Origin: Bdellovibrionales bacterium
Lineage (GTDB): Bacteria > Bdellovibrionota > Bdellovibrionia > Bdellovibrionales > UBA1609
Length of the DNA stretch: 14,905 bases
Direction of reading: 5' to 3'
Assembly: GCA_026713205.1 (NCBI GenBank)
Contig: JAPOOY010000040.1
Span: forward strand, 1-14,905
A model generated the notes under the pieces. That model saw only the letters and a program-made list of their open reading frames with translations, was not told where the DNA came from and ran no database searches. Position 1 is the stretch's first letter, and each line of letters starts with the position of its first letter. The position numbers and the translations under genes were made by a program. Shown here piece by piece: positions 1 through 8,333 of this stretch.

Positions 1-31
1 CCTGACGAAGTCCTGGAGCATAAATAGGCAT
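1..31 (-). CDS. Start of a gene directly after the TolR-like gene (possible second TolR/ExbD protein), partial
   Basis: An ATG at 31-29 opens a frame reading MPIYAPGLRQ before the window ends. It starts one base after the TAA of the upstream TolR-like gene, and a GGAG ribosome-binding site lies about 9 bases before it, inside the end of that gene. Tight spacing plus the site support a real, translationally coupled gene. Its identity is inferred from context only: Agl-type motors usually carry two TolR-like subunits (AglQ and AglS) beside one TolQ-like subunit, so a second TolR/ExbD is the natural expectation. Ten residues cannot prove this. Confidence 0.5.
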   Translation of the reverse strand, partial: MPIYAPGLRQ

Positions 32-32
32 A

Positions 33-506
33 TTACATCACTCCCGTTGCCGTAATGGATACTTGAGGAAACCCGGCTAAAGTCAAGGCATCCATAGCCG
101 ATACTAAATTTTTATACATAATCTCATCTCTTACGGAAGTAACTCCATCCACTTTTTCCGGATATTTTTGTTTAACCTCCTTTAACTTGGAGATCAAAGT
201 GTCTTTGTCGTATTTTCCATTAAGAGTGGGGATTAAGAATCGTTCACTGCCCACAACCAGACGAAATCCCTCGGGCAAAACATCCACCCGTAAAACCACC
301 TCTGAAAAAGGGGGTGGAGGAACAGGCTCCTCTGAAGTTTTTTTGGAGTAAATGGAAGAACCTAATTGCACCATGGAAACCTGAGTCCAAACCGCTGTAA
401 TGAGAAGAAAAATAATACAGACACTCATTAAATCAATAAATGGCACCAGATTTAGCTCTACAACCTGCTTCCGCCCTGATGAGCCAAATTCTTCAACACT
501 AGCCAT
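33..506 (-). CDS. ExbD/TolR-family proton-channel subunit (AglQ/AglS-like)
   Basis: A 157-residue ExbD/TolR-type protein, expected to work with the upstream TolQ-like protein as a proton-driven motor in the inner membrane. A short cytoplasmic N-terminus leads into one membrane segment at about residues 18-40. It begins ELNLVPFIDLMSV, whose Asp25 matches the essential channel aspartate of ExbD/TolR. A Pro-rich stretch (about 60-67) then links to a periplasmic domain ending in the family-typical pattern around residues 128-155 (YKNLVSAMDAL, then AGFPQVSI). Length is normal for the family. The ATG is preceded by a strong AGGAAGGAG site with 7-base spacing. Neighbours point to an Agl-Glt-type machine rather than TonB iron uptake or Tol-Pal division: no tonB, tolA, tolB or pal gene is present. 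AglQ and AglS cannot be told apart by eye. Confidence 0.9.
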   Translation of the reverse strand: MASVEEFGSSGRKQVVELNLVPFIDLMSVCIIFLLITAVWTQVSMVQLGSSIYSKKTSEEPVPPPPFSEVVLRVDVLPEGFRLVVGSERFLIPTLNGKYDKDTLISKLKEVKQKYPEKVDGVTSVRDEIMYKNLVSAMDALTLAGFPQVSITATGVM

Positions 507-613
507 AAATTATCTCCTTCCTCTTGAATGTGGAAGTTTATTGCAGGAACTCCTCATGGAACTTGGAACTTAAAATATCGCATACCCCATCACTTATGAA
601 GCTGCTTTCAAAT

Positions 614-1300
614 TTATCCAGCCCTTTCAATTCTATCCCGATTGGACACAACAACATTCATCAGGTTCATACTGCTTTCCGTCACCTCGGTAATCGCCCG
701 CCCCACAAGAGTTTGAAAGATGGCATAACCCACAATGGCAACGATAGCCACTAATAAACCAAAAGCTGTGCAATTCAGAGCTTCGGAAATACCCTGGGAA
801 AGAAGGGCCGCTTTTGTGGCGGCATCCGCCTGGCCCACACCACTAAAGGATCGTATCAATCCGATAATAGTTCCCAAAAGACCCACAAGCACACTGACAT
901 TTCCAAACACAGCCAAAAAGGCTGTCCAACCCTCAAGTTTAGGGGTTTCTCTAAGTATGGAGGCATCCATAGCCACTTGCACTTCTTCATCCGGTCTCCG
1001 GTTTAAAACCTGTACCAAACCGGCTTTGATAGTATTTGTAATAGGAGCCGGTGTGCGATCACAGTATGCGATAGCCCCCTGAATATCCCCCCTTAAAATC
1101 ATACCAAAAACATTCTCACTAAATTCATCCTTGTTAATAGCTAACTTCCTTAAAGTTAACATTCGCTCAATAATGAAAAATAAAGTCAGAACTCCTATTC
1201 CGGCAATAATAAACATAACATGGCCGCCTTCACAAAAAGGCTTCCACAAACCACTGGCACCTTCACATTTGTGTAGCACCTCAACCATTTGCTGATCCAT
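614..1300 (-). CDS. aglR: MotA/TolQ/ExbB-family proton-channel protein (AglR-like)
   Basis: A 228-residue TolQ/ExbB-type protein. In this family it forms the multimeric inner-membrane ring that converts proton flow into movement together with TolR-like subunits. Three membrane segments are visible at about residues 26-46, 127-150 and 172-195, with a large cytoplasmic loop between the first two. The conserved channel region reads LGTIIGLI (142-149), followed by GISEALNCTAFGLLVAI (170-186). Here Cys177 and Phe180 sit where many relatives have small or hydroxyl residues. The ATG follows a GGGGGGTGA ribosome-binding site at 7-base spacing, which favours it over Met5. The TolR-like gene follows after 107 bp, and a good sigma70-type promoter lies just upstream at 1367-1395. 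The aglR name rests on the adjacent Glt-like genes; TolQ-like function is certain, the exact ortholog is not. Confidence 0.88.
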   Translation of the reverse strand: MDQQMVEVLHKCEGASGLWKPFCEGGHVMFIIAGIGVLTLFFIIERMLTLRKLAINKDEFSENVFGMILRGDIQGAIAYCDRTPAPITNTIKAGLVQVLNRRPDEEVQVAMDASILRETPKLEGWTAFLAVFGNVSVLVGLLGTIIGLIRSFSGVGQADAATKAALLSQGISEALNCTAFGLLVAIVAIVGYAIFQTLVGRAITEVTESSMNLMNVVVSNRDRIERAG

Positions 1301-1366
1301 TATGTCACCCCCCTTGAATCCTATCGGCTGTTACTTTCAAAAAGAAAAACCAAACTATAATTCGCC

Positions 1367-1395
1367 ATTATACTGTTCCTTAAATAAAATGTATA
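1367..1395 (-). promoter_or_regulatory. Candidate sigma70-type promoter for the motor genes
   Basis: On the minus strand, TATACA (1395-1390) and a perfect TATAAT (1372-1367) are separated by 17 bp. The -35 box abuts the stop codon of the FHA gene (1396-1398), and the -10 box lies 66 bp before the TolQ-like ATG. This would let the TolQ/TolR motor genes be transcribed separately from the long upstream operon. It is a consensus match by eye in AT-rich sequence, so chance is possible. Confidence 0.4.
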
Positions 1396-3930
1396 TCACT
1401 TTGAAAATACAAATTTAAACGATATCCTTCCAATCTGCCCAGACGGAGGTGCAGGAAATTTAAGGCTTTTCAACACATTTGCCACACAATTCGTAAGACT
1501 CCGGCTTCCCACTCCATCCTGAATGGCCTTAGTGGCTCTCACACGCCCTTTGGACAAAATTTGCCACTGCATTTTAAGAGGACCCTGAAGATTCGCATTG
1601 CCCTGTAAGCTGGTTTGATAGCAGTGATCAAATCGGCGGTGATTTCTAAAAATCACTCTTAAAATAGCCTCCCTGTCTATTGTTCCCTCCACATCCAGGT
1701 TATCTGTTCCTATATCAATATTCATTCGGCCTCGGGTTCCCAGGCCGCCGGTACCCATACCCTTTAAAGAACCTCCACGACCCTTTACCTTAATTCCACT
1801 AATACCAACCAGAGCGGAACCCTGCCCTCCAGAAACCATTTCCTTTGTTTTTGTTCCAACGCCCTCTCCACCATAGGACTCCCTGGTGCCGGCATGACCC
1901 GTAGCCCCTTCCGCCAGACCAACCAATCCGCCCGCCGCACTGCCTGTGGCCCCTTGGTCCAGATTCTTCAACTTTCCACCCTTGCCAAACACACCCAGAA
2001 GTCCCATTTTTGTTGGATCCGGAGCAACAGTTTTCGCCGTAGCCCCTGATTTACCTGTTTTAAGAGATCCCCCTGGACGAAGAGATCCAACCGCCACTTT
2101 GGATGACTTTTTTCCACGAGTGGAAGCGCTGGATTTTCCCTTTTTCTGACCAAGAGCTTTAAGAGCTATTTTTTTTGGCTTTTTCTTTGGCTTAACTTTT
2201 GAAGGAAGACTGGCGCGTTTCTTTGGTTTCTTTGGAATCGATTTTTTTCGTTTCACAACCACCGCTTTTTTCTGAGCTTTTTGTGTTTTTTCCTTCAACG
2301 CATAATCCACCGGCTGAGGTGGTGGTTTGGTAAATTTCACGGTAGCCTTTTGAATATTAGCCTCAACAAATTTTTCATCTTCCATAAGAAACAAAGGGGC
2401 GTAAAATCCAGAATAAAAAACCAAAAGTCCTGTTAATAAAAAGGAAAAAAGCAAAACGGACATTTCCGCAACATTGAACTTAAACACCTTACCGGAACTG
2501 GCCAATGTCGGTTTGTTTTTAAGACGAACATAAACTTTTAAAGTGTCCCTAAAATCCAAACGAACCATCTCATAGGGCTTTAAGACGACATTCTGACTTC
2601 CCTTAATGGGGTGAATTTGCCGTGTGGCTCGTTCCCGGCCCTGAATAAGGGCGCCTCTGACTCCCTGAAAAAAAACCTGAGCTGTATCCTGAATATCCAA
2701 CAGTTTATATTTTCCCATTCCCAATAAATTTGTTACGGGCACTTCACATCCGGTCTCCGACCCTATATGTACAGAACCTTTGGAAAAATGATGGGAGGAT
2801 AGAATTCTGTTTTTCCACGCCACAATCACTTCAATAAAATTTCCGATAGACGGCGTAAGAAATTCATCCAGATTTTTAATTTTGTCCGGCGGAGCAAAAG
2901 TGTTCCAAAAGCCTTTTTCATCCGGTTTTTTAAAGCTGCCAATTTTTGAAAATGCTTCAGTTTCTCTAATAAAGGGCTTCTGTTGAGGTGTCACGGCAGG
3001 GGGTTCTGCCACTGCCGATTCCATGGAAGCTGTCTGATCACTTGGCTCTTTATATAAAGGAACTGAAGAATTTTCAGAATACTCAAACGCACTGTCTTGT
3101 TTCTCTTCTAAAGAATCAAAAGAAGAGGGAGATTTTGGTTCACTGGTCGGCGTTATCTGAGAAATAGGTGATGGAGATAGGGGTTTACTTGTCATGCGGC
3201 CCACACGCAGCTTCTGGGGAGGTAGATTTTGCAGAGTCTCCCCCGACTGTTGAGATGAAGAAGGAGTCTTGGGCTTGGCAACCGGCTTAACCGGGGAAAC
3301 CGAAGAAGGAAAAGAAGGACTTGATGACGGAGTGGAATCTTCATAAGACCCGCCTGGAGAAGGGACATTTGTATTTTCTGATTTTTGAGGAGAAGGCGCA
3401 GTGGGTCTAATAGCCGGCGCCGCCTGAGACACTAAAGAAGGAGAGGAAGGTTTTGAGGCCGGTGCAGGACTTTTTTTATAAGGCCGAGGAGAAGATGGAG
3501 TGGATACATTGCCAGCCTGGTCCGGAGTTTTTGAAGCAGGCGGAGATATTGAATCAGAATAGCCCACAGCCTCCGGGAGTTGAGAAGATTCCTTATCCGG
3601 TTCAGAAACAGGCGGAGGAGGCTGCATTTGTGGAGGTGGTCCCACAAAAAACTGTATCTGATACTCTCCTAAAGTGAGAAAAGAACCGGAATGAAGTTCC
3701 TGCTCCTCTAAAATCTTTTTACCGTCTAAAAGAGTGCCGCTTTCGGAATCAAGATCAAGAACAGTATAAATATCCTGTTTTTTCTCAATCAGAATATGCC
3801 AGGGAGCGAGTCCTGGCAAAACCAGACTCAATCCGTCCCCACTGCCTACGCTGATTTGTTCTTCCGTGAAAGGCCGGATTTTTAGAAGCTGTCCACGGTA
3901 AAAAATTTTTAAAAATAATGGCTGAAACAA
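1396..3930 (-). CDS. gltG: GltG-like protein: FHA domain, one membrane segment, TonB-like AgmX/PglI-type C-terminus
   Basis: An 844-residue protein predicted to cross the inner membrane once, linking the motor to periplasmic Glt proteins. Order: FHA domain (7-97); Pro/Ser-rich low-complexity linker (98-325); a second, beta-rich FHA-like region (362-475); membrane segment (about 487-512); Lys/Pro-rich stretch (545-612); Gly-rich stretch (613-735); C-terminal AgmX/PglI-type domain (747-844) with a cysteine pair, Cys770 and Cys815, and a FPAPP motif near the end. This layout is that of myxobacterial GltG (PglI). The FHA domain looks degenerate: the usual Arg is Ser30, the SxxH serine is lost (Ala42-Pro43-Trp44-His45), and the NG asparagine is Ser64, so phosphothreonine binding is doubtful. 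The start is TTG: no in-frame ATG exists between it and the upstream stop, and a GGAGGAAGGGGG site lies just before. The linker should make the protein elongated. Confidence 0.87.
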   Translation of the reverse strand: MFQPLFLKIFYRGQLLKIRPFTEEQISVGSGDGLSLVLPGLAPWHILIEKKQDIYTVLDLDSESGTLLDGKKILEEQELHSGSFLTLGEYQIQFFVGPPPQMQPPPPVSEPDKESSQLPEAVGYSDSISPPASKTPDQAGNVSTPSSPRPYKKSPAPASKPSSPSLVSQAAPAIRPTAPSPQKSENTNVPSPGGSYEDSTPSSSPSFPSSVSPVKPVAKPKTPSSSQQSGETLQNLPPQKLRVGRMTSKPLSPSPISQITPTSEPKSPSSFDSLEEKQDSAFEYSENSSVPLYKEPSDQTASMESAVAEPPAVTPQQKPFIRETEAFSKIGSFKKPDEKGFWNTFAPPDKIKNLDEFLTPSIGNFIEVIVAWKNRILSSHHFSKGSVHIGSETGCEVPVTNLLGMGKYKLLDIQDTAQVFFQGVRGALIQGRERATRQIHPIKGSQNVVLKPYEMVRLDFRDTLKVYVRLKNKPTLASSGKVFKFNVAEMSVLLFSFLLTGLLVFYSGFYAPLFLMEDEKFVEANIQKATVKFTKPPPQPVDYALKEKTQKAQKKAVVVKRKKSIPKKPKKRASLPSKVKPKKKPKKIALKALGQKKGKSSASTRGKKSSKVAVGSLRPGGSLKTGKSGATAKTVAPDPTKMGLLGVFGKGGKLKNLDQGATGSAAGGLVGLAEGATGHAGTRESYGGEGVGTKTKEMVSGGQGSALVGISGIKVKGRGGSLKGMGTGGLGTRGRMNIDIGTDNLDVEGTIDREAILRVIFRNHRRFDHCYQTSLQGNANLQGPLKMQWQILSKGRVRATKAIQDGVGSRSLTNCVANVLKSLKFPAPPSGQIGRISFKFVFSK

Positions 3931-3955
3931 TTTCCCCCTTCCTCCATTGCAGGTT

Positions 3956-4213
3956 TTACTCTATATCTCCTAAAGTGGCCCGCATCTCCGGAAGAAAATT
4001 CTTTCGGGGTTTTATGAGCTGTCCATATTGTAAGTTTTTTCTTTGAAAAAGAGTAAAAAGACCCGGGCCCAACAATTTTCCTTTAACGCGTAGCTCATCA
4101 TCAAAATCAATATCCACAACTTTTGCCCGCCGAGATCGTTTTTTGGATTTGCGCGGCGCAGCTGTAGCTTCAAAACAAATACATAAACAAAAAAACACCA
4201 AAACAAGTCTCAT
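3956..4213 (-). CDS. Small secreted protein between gltD-like and gltG-like genes (GltF position)
   Basis: An 85-residue protein with an N-terminal signal peptide (about 1-18, cut near ATA-AP). It has a strongly basic segment (21-31), an acidic patch DIDFDDE (34-40), then a compact C-terminus with LIKPRKNFLPEM (66-77). It is expected in the periplasm. No enzymatic motif is visible. It starts 4 bases after the TPR gene stops, with an AAAGGA site inside that gene's end, and ends 25 bases before gltG, so it should be co-translated with both. Its place between the large TPR gene and the FHA gene is where gltF sits in Myxococcus; I infer equivalence from position only. The acidic-patch/LIKxRxNF layout seems familiar from small proteins in other glt clusters, but this is recollection. 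The signal peptide has cysteines at 9 and 11 inside the hydrophobic core and no clear lipobox. Confidence 0.75.
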   Translation of the reverse strand: MRLVLVFFCLCICFEATAAPRKSKKRSRRAKVVDIDFDDELRVKGKLLGPGLFTLFQRKNLQYGQLIKPRKNFLPEMRATLGDIE

Positions 4214-4217
4214 CTTG

Positions 4218-7200
4218 TTATTTCCTTTCCAATTTACTTAAAAGTCTATCTAATTTTCTCTTAAAACGCACACTTTTATGACCAAGAGACAATTCATCAA
4301 CCAGACCTTTTGCTTCACTTCTAAATTTATCATCATTAAATCCCTCTGCCAGGACAATCGCTTGATTTAATAAAATCGCTGATGGAACAGCCGGCTGTTT
4401 TGTCATCCCCTTATACAAAAGATGAGCCGATTTCCAGTCACCCACCCCAGCTAAAGCTACACCATAGTTGTTAAAAGCGGCAATAAACCGTTTATCTTCC
4501 TTGCTCCATACCCCTTCCGCCTGATTATAAGTCTTTGTAAGATAAGGAAGCGCACTGGCAAAATTCCCCTGTTTAACAAAAATCGTCCCTAAATTGGCAT
4601 TGGCAATCACATCAGAATCATCAGCTTCAAGGGCTTTTTTAAACCAGACTATAGCCTGGCGCACATCCTTCTGTCGTAAAAATACAATCCCCAAATTGTT
4701 GAGCAAAGGAGCGATATCCGGCTTTTTGGATAATACACGATTCATTACCAAAACCCCCATTTGAGGCTTCTTGTGCTTCAGATAAAAAAGACCTAAAGCA
4801 TTGATAGCTAATATATTATCCGGATCTTTATTTAAAATTCGGGATACAGTTTTTAAAAGTGTTCGTTCTTTTCCGGATTTGATGGCGTAAAAAATCCGTT
4901 TCTTTTCCTCCTGTGAAACCTGGTATTTTATAGCCAAATTCAACCGGCCAAGAAAAGTATCTGACATGATTTTCGTATCATCTAAAAGCGCGATATTCAG
5001 CACTTCCATTTCCACAGGAGGCAATTGAAATCCCAGAAACTCTCCCGCTTTTGTCATTTGAATGGAACGCAATCCCCTGTAAGCTTTTCCGATCCACTCA
5101 CTGTAAGTTTTAAACTGTTTTGACTTTTCCAAGGCCAAAGTATAGCTCTTAACAGCTTTTGTCAGATAGGGAGCAATAATTTTTTTAATTCCTTCCCTAT
5201 ATTGCTGTCTTCCTTCCTTATTCAACCCTTTTGGAAGGGGCGCCCGAAAAATAGCTTCCGCCATTTGCTGATTGGCTCTCCCCACAACAACCAGAGAAGC
5301 TATGATTTGTTCTCCGTCATCATACCGAACCACAGGTTTGAGAACTCTATCCAATTGCTGTAAAAGTTGGATCTTTTTATTTACAGCAGCAGTTTGGTTT
5401 TTCGCTCCTGCAATACGAGCTTTTTGAAATTTACTGTAAAACTTTAAAGCTCGGCGCATTTCAGCCTGAGCCGCAAAGGAAGCTCCCGCTCCCCATCGCC
5501 GATAGGAAGTAATAACCTTATTATACCACACACTCGCCAGCTTGGGATTTCTCAAATGGCGCTGATAAATTTCAGCTGTTTGAAAAACAGCCTGAACCTG
5601 ACGGGATCGGTTGGAAGAGGGGGATTTGATGTAACGATCATAATAACCAACAGCTTTACTCCATAGTCTGTTTCGCTCATGAAGCTGAGCCAGTGAATAT
5701 AAAACCTCGGATTTCTCACCTGCGTTTCGATTTAACTTCAGATATTGATTATAGGAAAAAACCGCTTTATCTATGCGGTTAAAAGCGGAATAAATAACCC
5801 CGGCATTATACCAATAGCTCATTGCTTTTGCTTCCTTTGGAAACTTTCCCGCATAAGAAGCATAGCCTTCAGCCGCTTTCCAATAAAACCCCAGTCTTTC
5901 ATGAAGAACAGGTAAAAATTCTTTTGATCTTTTCTGAATTTTTAAAGAAGCGTTCTTATAGGCCAGTACAGCGGAATACATGGAAATAGCCTTTTTTACA
6001 TCACCGGCCTTTTCATAGTTAATAGCCGCATTATAATAAGAGGAAGGTGTCAACTTGGAAGTGGGATTCTTTTTTGCAAACGCTTCATAGAGAGCCGCGC
6101 TTTCCCCATGTTCTCCCTGCACAGCTAAATCCTGAGCGTCCTTGAAAGACAATTGCTGTAAAATGGAATGAGCTTCTTTTAAGAGAGACTTATCTATCCT
6201 TTTATTAGCCGTGAACTGGGAAGCTAATGTCTGCAAAGAGGCATAGTCTTTTTTCCGATTATAAATATCAAGTAAAAGCCCGCCAACTTCACTAATATAA
6301 GAAATGGAAGGATACCGGTCGTATAATTTTTTTAGCTGAACAGCCGCTTTATCCAAATGACCAAAACTGTAGTACAAAGTTCCCACCCTGTAGAGAATGG
6401 ATGAAGAGTTTTTTCTTTTGGGGAACTTTTCAAGATAACGCAGAGATAAAGCAATAAAAACCTGAATCTCCCGAGGCAAACTGACAACCCCCTTCCTCTT
6501 CCCTATTAGCTTTTCAATTTCTTTACCACTGGGAAGAGTCTTCTCTAAAGCCAAAATCTGATTGGTGTAAGCCGTAATGGCATATTTACTGTTAGGATAT
6601 TTTCGGATCACTTCTTCGTATTTCTTAACAGCCGCTTTATACTTTTTTGAATCAAAGAGCAGTTCTCCATAAAAATAATGCATTTGATCGGAGTGTTTGG
6701 TGTCTTCAAATTCAGAAAAGTACATTTTATAAAAATTCAGAGCTAAAACCCGGGAGCGATTTGCCTTTGTTGAACGAAAAGTATGGTGATTTTTTAAACT
6801 GTACTTTCTCAATGAGTCTTCCATTGTTTCATGAGTCGTGCGAATTAAATCTGAATTTCCTTCATGAGTTTCAACCCAGGCGCTGTCTTGTCCACAGTTC
6901 CTCACCCAACTTCTCGCAGCGCTGATCACCTGTTTTAATTCCGCGGAATGGTATAAACTCTGAACAATGTGGTGTCGGTTTTCACAGACTCTTGAATCCA
7001 GAGGATGACGATTGATTAAATAAGTAAAAAGGGACATGACCCCCTGCGTATGCCCCATGACTTTATAATCTTCCGCCAGTCTTTTTAATAATTCTTCCGC
7101 TTTCTTACGGGGCAGCAAACTATGAAAATAAGAAGGCGCTTCCTTAGGAGATCTTCTGGAGTAGGAATAAAATAGTGTTAAATCTTCAATAGCCTCTGTA

Positions 7201-8159
7201 GTAAAAACAAACCTTTGAGAGTCTCCCTGTATTCGCCCCTCTTTTATGATTCTTTCCAGAATGCCCAACCCCCGGGAAACATAACCACTCTTATATTGAG
7301 ACCAGGCTAATTTATAGAGGGCGAAAAAATAAAATTTACCTTTTTTTCTCCGAGCAACCTGATCATAATAACGGGCGGCCTGTTGCCAGTTTTTATGCTT
7401 AAAGTAATGTTCTCCCAATTGAAAATGAGCTTCATAAACAAAAGGGCTTTTAGGATGTCGGGCTTCCAATTCATGAAAATACTTGGCTCCGGCCTCCGCC
7501 CTATCCAGCTGATAGGAATTAAATCCCAGAAAGAACAACACTTCATCCATCCGCTTGCTTTTTGGATACCGACGCTTAAATTCATCAAACAAGCGTATAG
7601 CTTTTAGGTTGTAATTCCTGGCCGTTTTTAAATTTAAAAACGGCTTTCTTTTTCTTTTACCCTGTTCAAACTCAGACATTTTTCTGTCGTAATCCGTTTG
7701 AAGTTTAAAGGTAATTAAACGCGCCTTATCCACATACAAACTGCCCAGCCGCAAGAGCAGATCTCCTCCTCTATTTTTCCGAATCAATTTGAAAAGATAG
7801 GCAATTTCTTCATTTAAAACACTCTCAAGCTCCGCCTCATCTGTTCCCTGTTCATGGTAAACACGGGCGGTTGGAGGACGAATGGCCTTAAGAGGAAGCT
7901 TTTTCCCTTTGCGAACCGGCGCAATTTTAACAGAAGGGAGTTTACTCCGATCTGTTTTAAGTTTTGTTTTTCTGATTTTCTTTGCGGCTATAGTCCTTTT
8001 CTGATCGTCTTCCTCCTCCAGGTTAAAAGATTCTTCAATATCATCCTTTTCCGCGGCGGATACTAAAAAAACCGCGGGAGATAAAAGACAAACCCCGGTA
8101 AGAATCACCAAGGATAACCACCGGATTGATCTGAAAAAAATTAAGAAAAATATCTTCAT
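4218..8159 (-). CDS. gltD: Large periplasmic TPR protein, GltD/AgmU-like
   Basis: A 1313-residue, mostly alpha-helical repeat protein. A signal peptide covers about residues 1-35 (cut near VSA-AE). A charged, disordered stretch (36-95) follows, then a segment with GTDEAELE that I associate with AgmU/GltD N-termini. TPR-like helix pairs recur throughout: about 185-310, 485-540 (YGELLFDSKKYKAAVKKYEE), 640-870, and canonical repeats at about 1110-1230 (NNLGIVFLRQKDVRQAIVWF, NANLGTIFVKQGNFASALPY). No catalytic motif is seen, so it is a scaffold. Myxococcus GltD/AgmU is similar in size, secreted and TPR-rich, and it links the inner-membrane motor to outer-membrane Glt proteins. The ATG has an AAAGAGG site 4 bases upstream. 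It follows a 174-bp gap, the largest within the block, and ends 4 bp before the small gltF-position gene. TPR function is certain; the GltD name rests on length, N-terminus and synteny. Confidence 0.87.
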   Translation of the reverse strand: MKIFFLIFFRSIRWLSLVILTGVCLLSPAVFLVSAAEKDDIEESFNLEEEDDQKRTIAAKKIRKTKLKTDRSKLPSVKIAPVRKGKKLPLKAIRPPTARVYHEQGTDEAELESVLNEEIAYLFKLIRKNRGGDLLLRLGSLYVDKARLITFKLQTDYDRKMSEFEQGKRKRKPFLNLKTARNYNLKAIRLFDEFKRRYPKSKRMDEVLFFLGFNSYQLDRAEAGAKYFHELEARHPKSPFVYEAHFQLGEHYFKHKNWQQAARYYDQVARRKKGKFYFFALYKLAWSQYKSGYVSRGLGILERIIKEGRIQGDSQRFVFTTEAIEDLTLFYSYSRRSPKEAPSYFHSLLPRKKAEELLKRLAEDYKVMGHTQGVMSLFTYLINRHPLDSRVCENRHHIVQSLYHSAELKQVISAARSWVRNCGQDSAWVETHEGNSDLIRTTHETMEDSLRKYSLKNHHTFRSTKANRSRVLALNFYKMYFSEFEDTKHSDQMHYFYGELLFDSKKYKAAVKKYEEVIRKYPNSKYAITAYTNQILALEKTLPSGKEIEKLIGKRKGVVSLPREIQVFIALSLRYLEKFPKRKNSSSILYRVGTLYYSFGHLDKAAVQLKKLYDRYPSISYISEVGGLLLDIYNRKKDYASLQTLASQFTANKRIDKSLLKEAHSILQQLSFKDAQDLAVQGEHGESAALYEAFAKKNPTSKLTPSSYYNAAINYEKAGDVKKAISMYSAVLAYKNASLKIQKRSKEFLPVLHERLGFYWKAAEGYASYAGKFPKEAKAMSYWYNAGVIYSAFNRIDKAVFSYNQYLKLNRNAGEKSEVLYSLAQLHERNRLWSKAVGYYDRYIKSPSSNRSRQVQAVFQTAEIYQRHLRNPKLASVWYNKVITSYRRWGAGASFAAQAEMRRALKFYSKFQKARIAGAKNQTAAVNKKIQLLQQLDRVLKPVVRYDDGEQIIASLVVVGRANQQMAEAIFRAPLPKGLNKEGRQQYREGIKKIIAPYLTKAVKSYTLALEKSKQFKTYSEWIGKAYRGLRSIQMTKAGEFLGFQLPPVEMEVLNIALLDDTKIMSDTFLGRLNLAIKYQVSQEEKKRIFYAIKSGKERTLLKTVSRILNKDPDNILAINALGLFYLKHKKPQMGVLVMNRVLSKKPDIAPLLNNLGIVFLRQKDVRQAIVWFKKALEADDSDVIANANLGTIFVKQGNFASALPYLTKTYNQAEGVWSKEDKRFIAAFNNYGVALAGVGDWKSAHLLYKGMTKQPAVPSAILLNQAIVLAEGFNDDKFRSEAKGLVDELSLGHKSVRFKRKLDRLLSKLERK

Positions 8160-8333
8160 AAAACCTCTTTCATACCTGTCCCATTTGAAGCAGGATGATA
8201 ACTGATTGACTTTTCAGTGCGTTTTTCTCGATCCCATCAGCACCTAACCGATTTGATTCTAAAGACTTTCAAACAGGACCCGTACAAGTTCAGTCCGAAA
8301 TAAACGATTAATCTGACAAACCGATCTATACTC
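8160..8333 (-). other. 174-bp intra-operon gap between the two TPR genes
   Basis: The longest untranslated stretch inside the gene block. A weak hairpin (CCGAT/ATCGG, 10-base loop) overlaps the stop codon of the 501-residue protein and is followed by only a short T run, so it is a poor terminator. No convincing -35/-10 pair was found. The gap may mark a boundary between two operon modules. Confidence 0.3.

Noticed and set aside
33..1300. TonB-ExbB-ExbD iron uptake or Tol-Pal system
   Set aside because: The channel proteins fit the superfamily, but no TonB-dependent receptor, TonB, TolA, TolB or Pal is nearby, and all other genes match the Glt set.
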